Below, one piece after another: positions 53,782-63,485 of a stretch of 64,000 nucleotides of DNA. The position numbers and the translations under genes were made by a program. Numbering within the stretch: the stretch's first letter is position 1; every line of letters starts with the position of its first letter. This stretch comes from Qipengyuania vulgaris (lineage in GTDB: Bacteria > Pseudomonadota > Alphaproteobacteria > Sphingomonadales > Sphingomonadaceae), in contig CCSI01000004.1 in the NCBI GenBank assembly GCA_000756795.1, positions 1-64,000 on the forward strand, written 5' to 3'. The notes beneath the pieces are model-generated. The model saw only the letters and a program-made list of their open reading frames with translations. It ran no database searches and had not been told where the DNA came from.

Positions 53782-56203
53782 GACCAAATGGATCGGCCCT
53801 GCCGCATGGAGCGAGAAGGAAGCCCGCGCGGGCGACCGTCTGCCCTACGGCAAGCTGGTCGACGAACACACGGTGTTGCTGCGCGACGGCAGCCTGATGA
53901 CTGCGATCCAGGTTCCGGGCCTGCTGTTCGAAACCGAGGACAGCGACGCATTGAACGCCCATGCGGCGACGCGCGAGGTGATGCTTCGCAGCACGCTCGA
54001 TGCGCGCTTCGTCATGTATCACCACGTCATCCGCCGCCGTGTCGCGGTGGAGCTGGAAGCAGAATTCCCCGACCCCATCAGCCGCCATATCGATGCGCGC
54101 TGGAAGGAGCGGCTGGGCTCGGGCCAGCTGTTCGTGAACGACCAGTTCATCACGCTTATCCGCCGCCCCGCACGCGGCAAGGCAGGGTTGGTCGAGCGGA
54201 TTTCGAAGAAGGCAAAAGGCCGCAAGCAGCAGCTTGAAGCCGATCCCAAGGATTTGCGCGGGCTGCGTGCTGCCGCACAGGGCCTCGTCGCCTCGCTGCA
54301 GGCCTATGGCGCGAGTGTGCTCGGCGATTACGTCGGTCCGCAGGGGAATGTGAACTCCGAAATGCTGGAGCTGCTCTCGGCGCTCTACAACGGCGAGATG
54401 CGCCCGGTGCGCAAGCCATCGGACGATGTCGACCTCGGCATGATGCTACCCTACCGCCGCGTCAGCTTCGGGCTGGACGCGCTGGAGATGCGCGGCTCGG
54501 GTTCTCCCGATTTCGGCGCGATGTTGGGCCTCAAGGATTATCCCGAGGCGACCAGCCCCGGCCTCCTCGACGGGCTGCTGCGCCTGCCCTTCGAGATGGT
54601 CGTCTCGGAAAGCTATGCACCAGCAGAGCGGCAGACCGCGCGCGAACGCATGGATCTCGCCATCCGGCGGTTGAAGAGCGCCGACGAGGAAGCCGTCGCC
54701 GAGCGGGCAGACATGATGGCCGCGCGCGACGCACTGGGTAACGGCGCGGTCGGTTTCGGCGACCACCACCTCACAGTGATGGTCAAGGAATCGAGCCTTG
54801 CCCGCCTCGACGATGCGACTGCCGCCTGCGCCGCAGCGCTGGGCGACACGGGCGCGATTGCGGTGCGCGAGGATACCAATCTCGAACCTGCTTTCTGGGG
54901 CCAGTTCCCCGGCAACGAGGGCTATCTCGTCCGCCGCGCGCTGATTTCCTCCGCCAATATGGCGAGCTTCGGCAGTCTGCACGGCTTCGCGCTGGGGCAG
55001 GCGCAGGGTAACCACTGGGGCGAAGCGGTGACCTTGCTGGAGACCACCAGCGCGACGCCCTTCTTCTTCAACTTCCACCACGGCGACCTTGGCAATTTCT
55101 CGGTGATCGGGCCGTCGGGCTCGGGCAAGACCGTGGTGATGAACTTCCTCGCCGCGCAGGCGCAGAAGTTCAGCCCCCGCACAATCCTGTTCGACAAGGA
55201 CCGCGGTGCCGAGCTCTTCGTGCGCGGCATCGGCGGGCGCTATGACAGCATCCGCGCAGGCGAGCCGACCGGTTTCAACCCGATGGCGCTGCCCGATACG
55301 CCGGGCAACCGAGCCTTCCTGCGCGACTGGCTGGGCGTGCTGCTCAAGGCCAATGGGCCGGAAGAAGATGCGACAATCGCGGCCGCGGTGGATGCGGCCT
55401 ATGCCAACGATGCCTCGCTGCGCCGCCTGCGCCACTTCAAGGAATTGCTGTCCGGTACGCGTCGCCCGCAGCCCGGTGATCTGGCCGACCGGCTGGGCGC
55501 GTGGATCAACGAGGGCGAGAACGCCTGGCTGTTCGACAATGCCGACGACCAGCTCGACCTGACCGCCCGCGTGCTCGGCTTCGACATGACTGCGCTCTTG
55601 GAAAACCCCAAGCTGCGCACACCGACCATGATGTATCTCTTCCACCGCATCGAGGAGCGTCTCGACGGCAAGCCGACGATGATCCTCATCGACGAAGGCT
55701 GGAAGGCGCTGGACGACGAGGTCTTCGCTGCACGCATCCGCGATTGGCTGAAAACGCTGCGTAAGCGCAATGCGCTGGTTGGCTTCGCGACACAGTCCGC
55801 CCGCGACGCGCTGGAAAGCCGCATCTCGACCGCGCTGGTCGAGCAGACGGCGACCATGGTCTTCATGCCCAACAGCCGCGCGCGGGTGGAGGATTATTGC
55901 GACGGGTTCGGCCTCACCAGCCACGAGCTTGCGCTCATCCGCACGCTGCCCGCGCACAGCCGCTGCTTCCTCGTGCGCCAGCCCGATGCCAGCGTCGTGG
56001 TGCGCCTCGACCTCTCGGGCGCGCCCGAAGTGCTGACGCTGCTCTCGGGCCGCGAAAGCTCGGTTCGCCGTCTCGACTTGCTGCGCGAAGCCATGGGCGA
56101 TGCGCCTGCCGACTGGTTCCCCGCTCTCACCGGCACGGCATGGCCGGGTGGTCTGGATGACGCGCGCGGCGATGATATCGCAATCGGACTGGCGGCCGAA
56201 TGA
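53771..56203 (+). CDS. virB4: VirB4-like ATPase
   Basis: 810 residues, the usual CagE/TrbE/VirB4 length. Walker A GPSGSGKT lies near residue 447, Walker B TMILIDEGWKALDD near 637, and FATQSARDALES follows. The N-terminal half is the VirB4 membrane-associated domain. It powers pilin extraction and substrate transfer. The start overlaps virB3 and its stop overlaps virB6 (ATGA). Confidence 0.97.
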   Translation: MPRKTKWIGPAAWSEKEARAGDRLPYGKLVDEHTVLLRDGSLMTAIQVPGLLFETEDSDALNAHAATREVMLRSTLDARFVMYHHVIRRRVAVELEAEFPDPISRHIDARWKERLGSGQLFVNDQFITLIRRPARGKAGLVERISKKAKGRKQQLEADPKDLRGLRAAAQGLVASLQAYGASVLGDYVGPQGNVNSEMLELLSALYNGEMRPVRKPSDDVDLGMMLPYRRVSFGLDALEMRGSGSPDFGAMLGLKDYPEATSPGLLDGLLRLPFEMVVSESYAPAERQTARERMDLAIRRLKSADEEAVAERADMMAARDALGNGAVGFGDHHLTVMVKESSLARLDDATAACAAALGDTGAIAVREDTNLEPAFWGQFPGNEGYLVRRALISSANMASFGSLHGFALGQAQGNHWGEAVTLLETTSATPFFFNFHHGDLGNFSVIGPSGSGKTVVMNFLAAQAQKFSPRTILFDKDRGAELFVRGIGGRYDSIRAGEPTGFNPMALPDTPGNRAFLRDWLGVLLKANGPEEDATIAAAVDAAYANDASLRRLRHFKELLSGTRRPQPGDLADRLGAWINEGENAWLFDNADDQLDLTARVLGFDMTALLENPKLRTPTMMYLFHRIEERLDGKPTMILIDEGWKALDDEVFAARIRDWLKTLRKRNALVGFATQSARDALESRISTALVEQTATMVFMPNSRARVEDYCDGFGLTSHELALIRTLPAHSRCFLVRQPDASVVVRLDLSGAPEVLTLLSGRESSVRRLDLLREAMGDAPADWFPALTGTAWPGGLDDARGDDIAIGLAAE

Positions 56204-57369
56204 CTTCCGCCAACTGCCAGCAGGTCGTCGAACAGGTAGGCAACGGGGTCGCAGCAGCGCTGCGCGGCGTCGACTGCGTGGCAGGCGAGGCGAGCGCGGC
56301 CGCCTTCGGCAAGCTTTTCGCTTCTGGCGGAGCGCTCAGCTATGCGCTGACCGCAATCCTCACAATCTACATCGCCATCTTTGGCTTCCTGCTGCTGACC
56401 GGGCGCACCAATATCGGCGTGCGGAGCCTCGTCCCGCGCATGATGACGCTGGGGCTCGTGCTGACCTTTGCCACCAGCTGGGTCGCTTACCAGAGCGTGG
56501 TGTGGAACCTGTTCGTCTACACGCCCGACTGGCTCGCCGGTGTGCTGACCGGCACGCGCGGCTCTGCCACCGATGTCTTCGCGCAGAAAATCGATGTCGT
56601 CTTCATCGCCATCCAGGAGGCGAGCGGCAACAACCAGGACTTCTCCGCCTTTAGCCCGCACGGGATGATGTGGCTGGGCGCGATGCTGTTCATGCTCGGC
56701 ACGGTGGGCTTGCTGGTCACCACCAAGATTGCGCTCGGTATTCTCGTGGCGCTGGGGCCAGTCTTCGTGGTGCTGGCGCTGTTCAACGGCACGCGCGGGC
56801 TCTTCACTGGCTGGCTCAAGGGTGTGGTCATGTGCGCGCTGGCGCCGCTGTTCGCAGTGCTCGGCGGTTCGATCATGCTCGAACTGGCCGTGCCAATCCT
56901 TTCAGCTCTGACCGCCAATCCGGGCGTGGTCCCGGCCCAGGCGGGCATGGCCTTCTTCATGATTGGCGCAGTGCATGTCGCGCTGATGGTGATGGTGTTC
57001 AAGGTCGCCGGAGCCATGGTGTCGGGCTGGACAGTCTTCGGCCTCGTGCCCTCGAAGGAAGACAGTTCAAACGCGCCTTTGCCGGCCCCTGCTCCCGCGC
57101 CGCAAGTGGTCCAGCCACTCGCGCAGGCGCAGGCCGCCACGCAGGCAAGCGAGCAGGCGCGCCGCATTGATGTCTCGGCAGTCGCTACCGGCGCTGCAGC
57201 CAATGACGGCGGCGGCGAGACATCGCGCACCACCAAGGTTTATGCGACCGCTTCAGGCGGCGCTCAGACAGGACCGCTTACCAGTGGTCCCAGCCGCACG
57301 ACGGGGATCGGCAGCCGCTTCAAGTCCGCCCCGCCGCGCAGTCTCGGTTCTACGGAGAAAAACCCATGA
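56200..57369 (+). CDS. virB6: VirB6/TrbL-like polytopic channel protein
   Basis: 389 residues with five to six membrane helices, including YALTAILTIYIAIFGFLLLTGRTNIG, the VirB6 hallmark helix, and GMAFFMIGAVHVALMVMVFKVAG. A cytoplasmic or periplasmic Pro/Ala/Gln-rich tail follows from residue 285. It forms part of the inner-membrane channel. Start and stop overlap its neighbours by four bases. Confidence 0.92.
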   Translation: MTSANCQQVVEQVGNGVAAALRGVDCVAGEASAAAFGKLFASGGALSYALTAILTIYIAIFGFLLLTGRTNIGVRSLVPRMMTLGLVLTFATSWVAYQSVVWNLFVYTPDWLAGVLTGTRGSATDVFAQKIDVVFIAIQEASGNNQDFSAFSPHGMMWLGAMLFMLGTVGLLVTTKIALGILVALGPVFVVLALFNGTRGLFTGWLKGVVMCALAPLFAVLGGSIMLELAVPILSALTANPGVVPAQAGMAFFMIGAVHVALMVMVFKVAGAMVSGWTVFGLVPSKEDSSNAPLPAPAPAPQVVQPLAQAQAATQASEQARRIDVSAVATGAAANDGGGETSRTTKVYATASGGAQTGPLTSGPSRTTGIGSRFKSAPPRSLGSTEKNP

Positions 57370-58130
57370 AACGCGCCATGATTGCCGCGCTCTCGCTCTC
57401 GCTGCTCAGCACCCCCGCGCTCGCCGACCCGCGCCTGCAGGAGGTGATGTATGACGAGATGGAGGTCTTCACGCTCCCCGGCCGCGTCAATGTGCAGGCG
57501 AGCATCGTCTTCGGCGAGGACGAGACGATCGAGAACGTCGCGATCGGCAATTCGCAGACCTGGCAGGTGACGCCGAACAAGCGCGCCAACATCCTGTTCG
57601 TGAAACCCTTGGAAGCACGCGCGGCGACCAACCTGACCGTGGTGACCACCAAGCGCACCTACCTCTTCGACCTCGTCGCCAGCCCGAATGCAAAGCCGCT
57701 CTACGTGCTGCGCTTCGATTATCCGGTCGACCCTGAGGAAGAAGCGAAGAAGGCAGAACTGGCCGCGGCCAAGGCCGAACAGCAGACGCCCGCAGACCCG
57801 TTCTCCGCCGTCGACCCGGCCGACCTCAACTTCGCATGGAATGGCGACGGCGACGCAGTCCTCCTGCCCGAACGCGCCTTCGACGACGGCGAGGCCACCT
57901 TCCTCACCTGGGGTGCCGGACGCGATGTTCCCGCCATCCTCGTCACTAATGCCAAGGGCGACGAAGGCCCGGTCAATTACACCGTGCGCGGCGACACCAT
58001 CGTCATCGACGGCGTGCCGCGCTCCATCACCCTGCGTGCGGGCGAGCAGGCCGCCACGCTGGTCAACACCGGCCCCGAACGCACCGCCAGCACCGCAGGC
58101 GGCGAATTTGCCCGTATGGGAGATAACTGA
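57366..58130 (+). CDS. virB9: VirB9-like outer-membrane core complex protein
   Basis: 254 residues. A signal peptide (LSLLSTPALADPR) is followed by the VirB9/TrbG beta domains (VNVQASIVFGEDETIENVAIGNSQTWQV, ANILFVKPLEARAATNLTVVTTKRTYLFDL). The C-terminal half contains an acidic Asp/Ala linker. It would assemble with VirB10 in the core complex. A VirB7 lipoprotein partner was not seen nearby. Confidence 0.95.
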   Translation: MKRAMIAALSLSLLSTPALADPRLQEVMYDEMEVFTLPGRVNVQASIVFGEDETIENVAIGNSQTWQVTPNKRANILFVKPLEARAATNLTVVTTKRTYLFDLVASPNAKPLYVLRFDYPVDPEEEAKKAELAAAKAEQQTPADPFSAVDPADLNFAWNGDGDAVLLPERAFDDGEATFLTWGAGRDVPAILVTNAKGDEGPVNYTVRGDTIVIDGVPRSITLRAGEQAATLVNTGPERTASTAGGEFARMGDN

Positions 58131-59236
58131 TGCGCCTCGCCAATCGTATCCCGCAGGACGCCAAGGTCGCCAACGACACCGACCCGCGCGACGAGAGCGA
58201 TGCCGAAGTTATCGACCTCGCGCAGCGCAATGCCTTCCCCGCAGTGGCACGACCCGGCGGCAAAGGCGATGCGATGGGCATGGTGGCGGGCATCGCCATC
58301 GTGGCAGGACTCGGCGCAGTAACGCTCTGGAGCATGAGCAGCGCCCGCCTGCCCGAGCAGCCGAGCGTCGGGAATGCGGCGGTTGCGCCGCAGCCCGCAG
58401 TCCAGCCGGTAGCGCCGCCGCCCGCAGAGGTGGCTCCGCCAACGCCTGCGCAGACGGCCGCCATGGCCGCGCCTGCACCCGCTCCGGTACTGGCCGCGCC
58501 GCCGCAGCCTGCAGGCAATCCCTACAACAACCCCACCGTCGTCTTCGACGCTGGGAGCGCAGCCTCTACGCTTGCGACCGGCCCCGCGGTCGAGGCAGGC
58601 GAGGGCGCTCCGCTCGCGCAGACCGGCAATTCAGCCAGTGATTTCGCCAGCCGCGTGGGCGGTGTGGGCGGTGCTCCGGCGCAGGCCAAGGCGATGACCA
58701 ACCCCGCCACCACGGTGACGCAGGGCACGCTCATCCCCGCCATCCTCGAAACCGCCATCGACACCAATGTGCCGGGCTATGTCCGCGCCGTGGTGAGCCA
58801 GGACGTGCGCAGCTTCGACGGCACGCAGGTTCTCGTGCCGCGTTCGAGCCGCCTCATCGGCCAATACCAGTCGGGCATGCAGAATGGCCAGAAGCGTGCC
58901 TATGTCATCTGGACCCGCCTTATCCGGCCCGACGGTGCCTCGGTGAACCTCGCCTCGCCCGCCATCGGTTTCGACGGCACGACGGGCCTCGAAGGCAAGG
59001 TCTCGGGCAACGGCTTCTTCAAGCGCTTCGGATCGGCCATGCTGCTCTCGGTCGTCGGCGGCCTGGGCACGCTGGCAACCGGTGGCGCAGGCGGGCTCGT
59101 GCTTGGCGGTGGCGGCTCGGCTGCTGCCAGCGCTGCAGAGCAGGACGGCAAGCGCGGACCCACGGTACGTGTGCGGCAGGGCGAGCCCATCCGCATCTTC
59201 ACCGCCCGCGACCTCGATTTCAGCCAGGTCAGCTGA
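58130..59236 (+). CDS. virB10: VirB10-like core complex protein
   Basis: 368 residues. An N-terminal cytoplasmic tail leads to one membrane helix (MVAGIAIVAGLGAVTLWSM), a Pro/Ala-rich periplasmic linker (residues 85-135), and the TrbI/VirB10 beta barrel (TLIPAILETAIDTNVPGYVRAVV, DGTQVLVPRSSRLIGQYQ, WTRLIRPDGASVNL, GQPIRIF-like end). It spans both membranes and opens the outer-membrane pore. It shares one base with virB9. Confidence 0.95.
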   Translation: MRLANRIPQDAKVANDTDPRDESDAEVIDLAQRNAFPAVARPGGKGDAMGMVAGIAIVAGLGAVTLWSMSSARLPEQPSVGNAAVAPQPAVQPVAPPPAEVAPPTPAQTAAMAAPAPAPVLAAPPQPAGNPYNNPTVVFDAGSAASTLATGPAVEAGEGAPLAQTGNSASDFASRVGGVGGAPAQAKAMTNPATTVTQGTLIPAILETAIDTNVPGYVRAVVSQDVRSFDGTQVLVPRSSRLIGQYQSGMQNGQKRAYVIWTRLIRPDGASVNLASPAIGFDGTTGLEGKVSGNGFFKRFGSAMLLSVVGGLGTLATGGAGGLVLGGGGSAAASAAEQDGKRGPTVRVRQGEPIRIFTARDLDFSQVS

Positions 59237-59243
59237 GGCAGGC

Positions 59244-60269
59244 GTGAGCGCCGACATCCATCCCTTCCTGCCGGACGACAATCCGGAAGAGGACGCGCCC
59301 AATGTCGACCTGCAGGGCGAGCGCAGCGTCTATCTCGAAGCCTACCTGAAGCCCTTCGCCGAATGGCTGGAGCGCGACACGGTCACCGAAATCCTCGTTA
59401 ACAAGCCCGAGGAAGTCTGGGTCGAGGATGCGGCGGCGGGCGGTATGCAGAAAGTCATCCGCCCCGATATCGATGACCGCCTCATCCAGCGGCTCGCCGA
59501 ACAGGTCGCGCGGGTCAGCCATCAAGGCATTAACCGCGAACACCCGCTGCTGGGCGCTACGCTGCCCGACGGCGCACGTGTCCAATTCTGCGGACCACCC
59601 GCGGCGCGCAAGCACTGGGCCATGGCCATCCGTCGCCATCGCCGTCTCGACCTGCCGCTCGACGCATACGACACCGGCCCGCTCACCCCTGCGCAAAAAG
59701 GGCCGATGCCCGACCCGCAGGCCGAGCCGGTGGCATTCCTTCGCGAAGCCATCCGCCAGCGCCGTACTATCCTCGTCTCCGGCGGTACCAGCACCGGCAA
59801 GACCACCTTCCTCAACGCTATGCTCGGCGAAATCCCGAAAGAGGAGCGCGTGGTGCTGGTCGAGGATACGCCCGAACTCAAATTGCCGGGCGAGAACGGC
59901 GTCGGCCTCGTCGCAGTGAAGGGCGAACTCGGCGAGGCCAAGGTAACGGCCAACGAACTGCTTCAGGCGGCCTTGCGCCTGCGTCCCGACCGTATCGTGC
60001 TGGGCGAGTTGCGCGGGCAGGAGAGCGTCAGCTTCCTGCGCGCCATCAACACCGGCCACCCGGGCAGCTTTTCGACGATCCACGCCAACTCCTTGCGCGG
60101 CGCGCTGGAGCAATTGTCGCTGATGGTGATGCAGACCGGCATCGGCCTGACGCGCTCCGACACCATAGCCTATGCCGCCAGCGTCATCGACGTGGTGGTG
60201 CAATTGAGCCGCGATTCCAGCGGCAAGCGCGGCATCGCGCATATTGCGCAGAGCAACGAACTCCTCTGA
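59244..60269 (+). CDS. virB11: VirB11-like traffic ATPase
   Basis: 341 residues from GTG 59244, seven bases after virB10; the longer frame from 59082 overlaps virB10 and is rejected. Walker A GGTSTGKTTF lies near residue 180, the Asp box VEDTPELKL follows, then RIVLGELRGQESVSFLRAINTGHPGSFSTIHAN, the secretion ATPase signature. It forms a hexamer at the channel base. It is the last gene of the operon; virD4 does not follow. Confidence 0.96.
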   Translation: MSADIHPFLPDDNPEEDAPNVDLQGERSVYLEAYLKPFAEWLERDTVTEILVNKPEEVWVEDAAAGGMQKVIRPDIDDRLIQRLAEQVARVSHQGINREHPLLGATLPDGARVQFCGPPAARKHWAMAIRRHRRLDLPLDAYDTGPLTPAQKGPMPDPQAEPVAFLREAIRQRRTILVSGGTSTGKTTFLNAMLGEIPKEERVVLVEDTPELKLPGENGVGLVAVKGELGEAKVTANELLQAALRLRPDRIVLGELRGQESVSFLRAINTGHPGSFSTIHANSLRGALEQLSLMVMQTGIGLTRSDTIAYAASVIDVVVQLSRDSSGKRGIAHIAQSNELL

Positions 60270-60381
60270 CCATACCCGCCATGTCGCAACGGAAGGTGTG
60301 CGGAAGCGCGCCGTGCCGTAACGTAAATTGCATTTCGTGAAATTGCTGCATTGCAACAAAGGGTCGCGAAACGGCAGTTTT

Positions 60382-60425
60382 GCGCAAGAATGCTGCGCAT
60401 AAGCTTGCGCGCATACGAATGTATG
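60382..60425. promoter_or_regulatory. Inverted repeats upstream of the last TonB receptor
   Basis: GCGCAAG (60382-60388) is mirrored by CTTGCGC (60404-60410), and CATAC (60412-60416) by GTATG (60421-60425). They lie 55-100 bases before the receptor start in a 210-base gap with no terminator after virB11. Possible operators; no regulator is linked. Confidence 0.35.
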
Positions 60426-60479
60426 ATAGCTTGCCTGCGGGCCCCCGTCTGAGAGGGCCAAGGGAAGAGGAGAGGGTAT

Positions 60480-63431
60480 ATGAGGATCAGGGCCACCCTG
60501 ATGGCCGGCATTTGTGCCGGTGCGATCGCAGTTCCGGCATACGCACAGGATGTCACCGGCGACAGCAGCGAATCCGGCATTGTCGAGGAAACCGACAACG
60601 AACGGATCATCATCGTCACCGCCCAGCGCCAGGCGCAGAGCCTGCAGGAAGTGCCGATTGCGGTCAGCGCCTTCGATGCCGAAGCCCTTGAAGCCCAGCA
60701 GATCGAAAACAGCAGCGACCTCCAGCTATCCCTGCCCAATATCACCTTCACCAAGACGAACTTCACCGCGTCGAGCTTCACCATCCGCGGTATCGGCGAC
60801 CTGTGCGTGGGTGTATCCTGCGATTCCGCCACCGGCATCCATATCAACGAGATGCCGCTTACCAATTCGCGCCTGTTCGAGACCGAGTTCTTCGACCTCG
60901 AGCGCGTCGAAGTCTTGCGCGGCCCCCAGGGCACGCTGTTCGGACGAAACGCGACATCGGGCGTGGTGAATGTCGTCACTGCCAAGCCGGATCTCACCGG
61001 TTTCGGTGCTGCTGCCGAATTCGAATACGGCAATTACAACAGCATCAAGGCCAAGGGCATGGTCAATGTGCCGATTGGCGACACGCTCGGCGTTCGCGTG
61101 GCGGGCTATTTCCTCGACCGCGACGGGTTCGTGGACAATCTCGTTACCGGAAACGATATCGACGATCGCAACATGTACGCCATTCGCGGCACGGTGATGT
61201 GGGAGCCCACGGCCGATACGCGTCTTACGCTGATGGGCTATTATTTCGAAGAAGACGATGCGCGTTCGCGTATCCAGAAACAGCTGTGTAATCGCGACCC
61301 CACTGGCGTGCTTGGCTGCCTGCCGGATCGTCTCGGCAATGATGTGACCAATGCCAATTCGACGCTGGCCGGCGTGCTCGGCTCGAACGAATTCCTGGCA
61401 ATCGCGGTAAGCCCCGCATTTGCGCCGCTCGGCCTCGGCAGTCTTTATGGGCCGGACGCGTTCACCAATGCCCAGAACCCGACCGACCTGCGCACGGTCG
61501 CCATCGACTACGAGCCGACCTATTTTGCTCGCGAAGAAATCTACATGGCCACGCTCGAGCAGGACATCGGCGCGCTTACCGTCTCGCTGACCGGTGGCTA
61601 CACCCGGAACCGGGTGGATTCGACGACGGATTACAACCTGAGCCAGCAGGATTCGCTGATCAACAATCCGGGACTTCTGGCCTTGCAGGCCTTCGCTGCC
61701 AGCCCGACGCTGGGCTTTGCCTTTGCGCCTGTTGCCGATGCGCTTATTCCCAATGGCGCGGCAGGAGGTGTTTGCCAGTCGTCCACCGATCCAAATGGTG
61801 TCGGTGTCTTCGGCGGCAATATCGTGGGCTGCTTCGACACCAGCCTGAACTTCGACCGTTCCGAGCAGGACCAGCGGCAGTACAACGCCGAAATCAGCAT
61901 CGACAGCGACTTCGATGGGGCTTTCAACTTCCTCGTCGGTGCCAGCTACCTGGACTCAAGGATTTCGGACAACAGCTATTACGTGAACAGCTTCGGTCTC
62001 GACTATGCTTCGGGCATCCTTGGTGCGGCAGTGACCGCAAGCGGGGCGACCGGCGGCGTGCCGGTGTTCAGGCCTACTCCGTTCTTCCGCAGCAATTCGC
62101 CGCGGCTTGACCTGACTAGTTACGGCGTGTTCGGGGAACTCTACTTCCAGGCGACCGACCGGCTCAAGCTGACGGCGGGTATTCGCTACAACAATGACGA
62201 GAAGTTCCTGCGCGCGCGCACCACGCTGCTCAGCGATGGCAACTCCTCCGAATTCAGCGGCGGCGATGCCATTCTCGCAGCTTACGGCACGACCAATATT
62301 GAGGGCGCACTCAACTACGCGACCGCGGATTTCGACCAGGCCACGCCCGGTGCGCAGGAATTCCAGGAACGCGAAGTAAGCTTCGACCGGATTACCGGCC
62401 GCTTCGTCGCCGACTTCGAGCTCACGCCTGACAATTTGCTCTATGCCTCCTATTCGCGCGGCTACAAATCGGGCGGTATCAACCCACCGCTTTCGGTGGG
62501 CTCGGTCCAAGAGTTCTTCGCTCCCGAGGATGTCGATGCCTTCGAAATCGGTTCGAAGAACGTCTTTGGAAACGGCGATCTCGTCCTCAACCTCACCGGC
62601 TTCTATTACAAATACAGCGGGCTCCAACTCAGCCGCATCATCTCGCGCACCTCGGTGAACGACAATATCGATGCCAATATCTGGGGCCTCGAAGCGGAAG
62701 CCATCGTTTCACCTGCAGCAAACGTGCTGGTGAATTTCAACGCCAGCTATCTCAACACCGAAGTGTCGGAGAGCAAGCTGCTGATCAATCCGCGCGATGT
62801 CTCTGCAGGACGCGACGATACAGTCATTATCAAGGACATCACTCTCGGCAGTAACTGTGCGGTGACGTCCGATAGTGGCAGTGCAGCGCTCGCCAATGCC
62901 TTCGTCTCCGCAATCAATGTCGGTGTGCTGGGGCTTCAGGGCCCGACCCCGATACCCTCGACCAACACCACGGGCGCTTTCTCGATCTGCCAGGTGCTGT
63001 TCGACCAGGCAGCGGCGATAGGCGCCGGCTTCGGCGGCATCACGGTTTCCTCGGGCATTCCGGTCGACATCCAGGGCAGCCAGCTGCCGCAGGCACCGGA
63101 GTTCAAGTTCTCGGTAGGTGCGCAGTACACGCACGAATTCAGCAATGGCATGAGCCTCGTGCCGCGTTTCGACGTATCCTATCAGGGCGAAAGCTACGGG
63201 AGCATCTTCAACGACAATATCAACCGCATTCAGGGCTATGAAATCGTCAACGCCCAGCTGCAGCTGAACGGTCGTGACGAGCGCTGGTACCTGCGCGGTT
63301 TTGTCCAGAACATGTTCGACAGCGATGCAGTGACCGGTCTTTACGTGACCGACCAGTCCTCTGGCCTGTTCACCAATATCTTCACCCTCGATCCGCGCCG
63401 TTACGGCGTAGCGGTGGGCGCGAAGTTCTAG
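60480..63431 (+). CDS. TonB-dependent receptor (983 aa)
   Basis: A signal peptide ends at VPAYAQ. The plug has IIIVTAQRQAQSLQEVPIAVSAF, SFTIRGIGD, FDLERVEVLRGPQGTLFGRNATSGVVNVVTAKP, typical of the large sphingomonad receptor group. The barrel ends in GVAVGAKF. Cys pairs occur in loops (CVGVSC, CNRDPTGVLGC). An AGAGGAGAGG ribosome binding site precedes the ATG. The ligand is unknown; the group takes up plant-derived, aromatic and iron compounds. Confidence 0.95.
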   Translation: MRIRATLMAGICAGAIAVPAYAQDVTGDSSESGIVEETDNERIIIVTAQRQAQSLQEVPIAVSAFDAEALEAQQIENSSDLQLSLPNITFTKTNFTASSFTIRGIGDLCVGVSCDSATGIHINEMPLTNSRLFETEFFDLERVEVLRGPQGTLFGRNATSGVVNVVTAKPDLTGFGAAAEFEYGNYNSIKAKGMVNVPIGDTLGVRVAGYFLDRDGFVDNLVTGNDIDDRNMYAIRGTVMWEPTADTRLTLMGYYFEEDDARSRIQKQLCNRDPTGVLGCLPDRLGNDVTNANSTLAGVLGSNEFLAIAVSPAFAPLGLGSLYGPDAFTNAQNPTDLRTVAIDYEPTYFAREEIYMATLEQDIGALTVSLTGGYTRNRVDSTTDYNLSQQDSLINNPGLLALQAFAASPTLGFAFAPVADALIPNGAAGGVCQSSTDPNGVGVFGGNIVGCFDTSLNFDRSEQDQRQYNAEISIDSDFDGAFNFLVGASYLDSRISDNSYYVNSFGLDYASGILGAAVTASGATGGVPVFRPTPFFRSNSPRLDLTSYGVFGELYFQATDRLKLTAGIRYNNDEKFLRARTTLLSDGNSSEFSGGDAILAAYGTTNIEGALNYATADFDQATPGAQEFQEREVSFDRITGRFVADFELTPDNLLYASYSRGYKSGGINPPLSVGSVQEFFAPEDVDAFEIGSKNVFGNGDLVLNLTGFYYKYSGLQLSRIISRTSVNDNIDANIWGLEAEAIVSPAANVLVNFNASYLNTEVSESKLLINPRDVSAGRDDTVIIKDITLGSNCAVTSDSGSAALANAFVSAINVGVLGLQGPTPIPSTNTTGAFSICQVLFDQAAAIGAGFGGITVSSGIPVDIQGSQLPQAPEFKFSVGAQYTHEFSNGMSLVPRFDVSYQGESYGSIFNDNINRIQGYEIVNAQLQLNGRDERWYLRGFVQNMFDSDAVTGLYVTDQSSGLFTNIFTLDPRRYGVAVGAKF

Positions 63432-63455
63432 GCCAGACCTGATTAAAGGGGAGGG

Positions 63456-63484
63456 AGGGGGCGGCCTTGCAGGTCGCCCCTTTT
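63456..63484 (+). terminator. Terminator of the TonB receptor, shared with convergent gene
   Basis: GGGGCG-G-CC pairs with GG-T-CGCCCC around TTGCA, followed by TTTT. The convergent transporter gene ends two bases later, so the hairpin can serve both directions. Confidence 0.75.
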
Positions 63485-63485
63485 C

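Noticed and set aside
59082-59243. Extension of virB11 upstream to 59082
   Set aside because: The added residues overlap virB10 in another frame and do not resemble the family; GTG 59244 fits the operon spacing.
29320-60420. The 8-mer ATACGAAT upstream of several transport genes (29320, 42220, 60413)
   Set aside because: An 8-mer is expected about twice by chance in 64 kb on both strands, and the sites differ in flanks and distance to starts.
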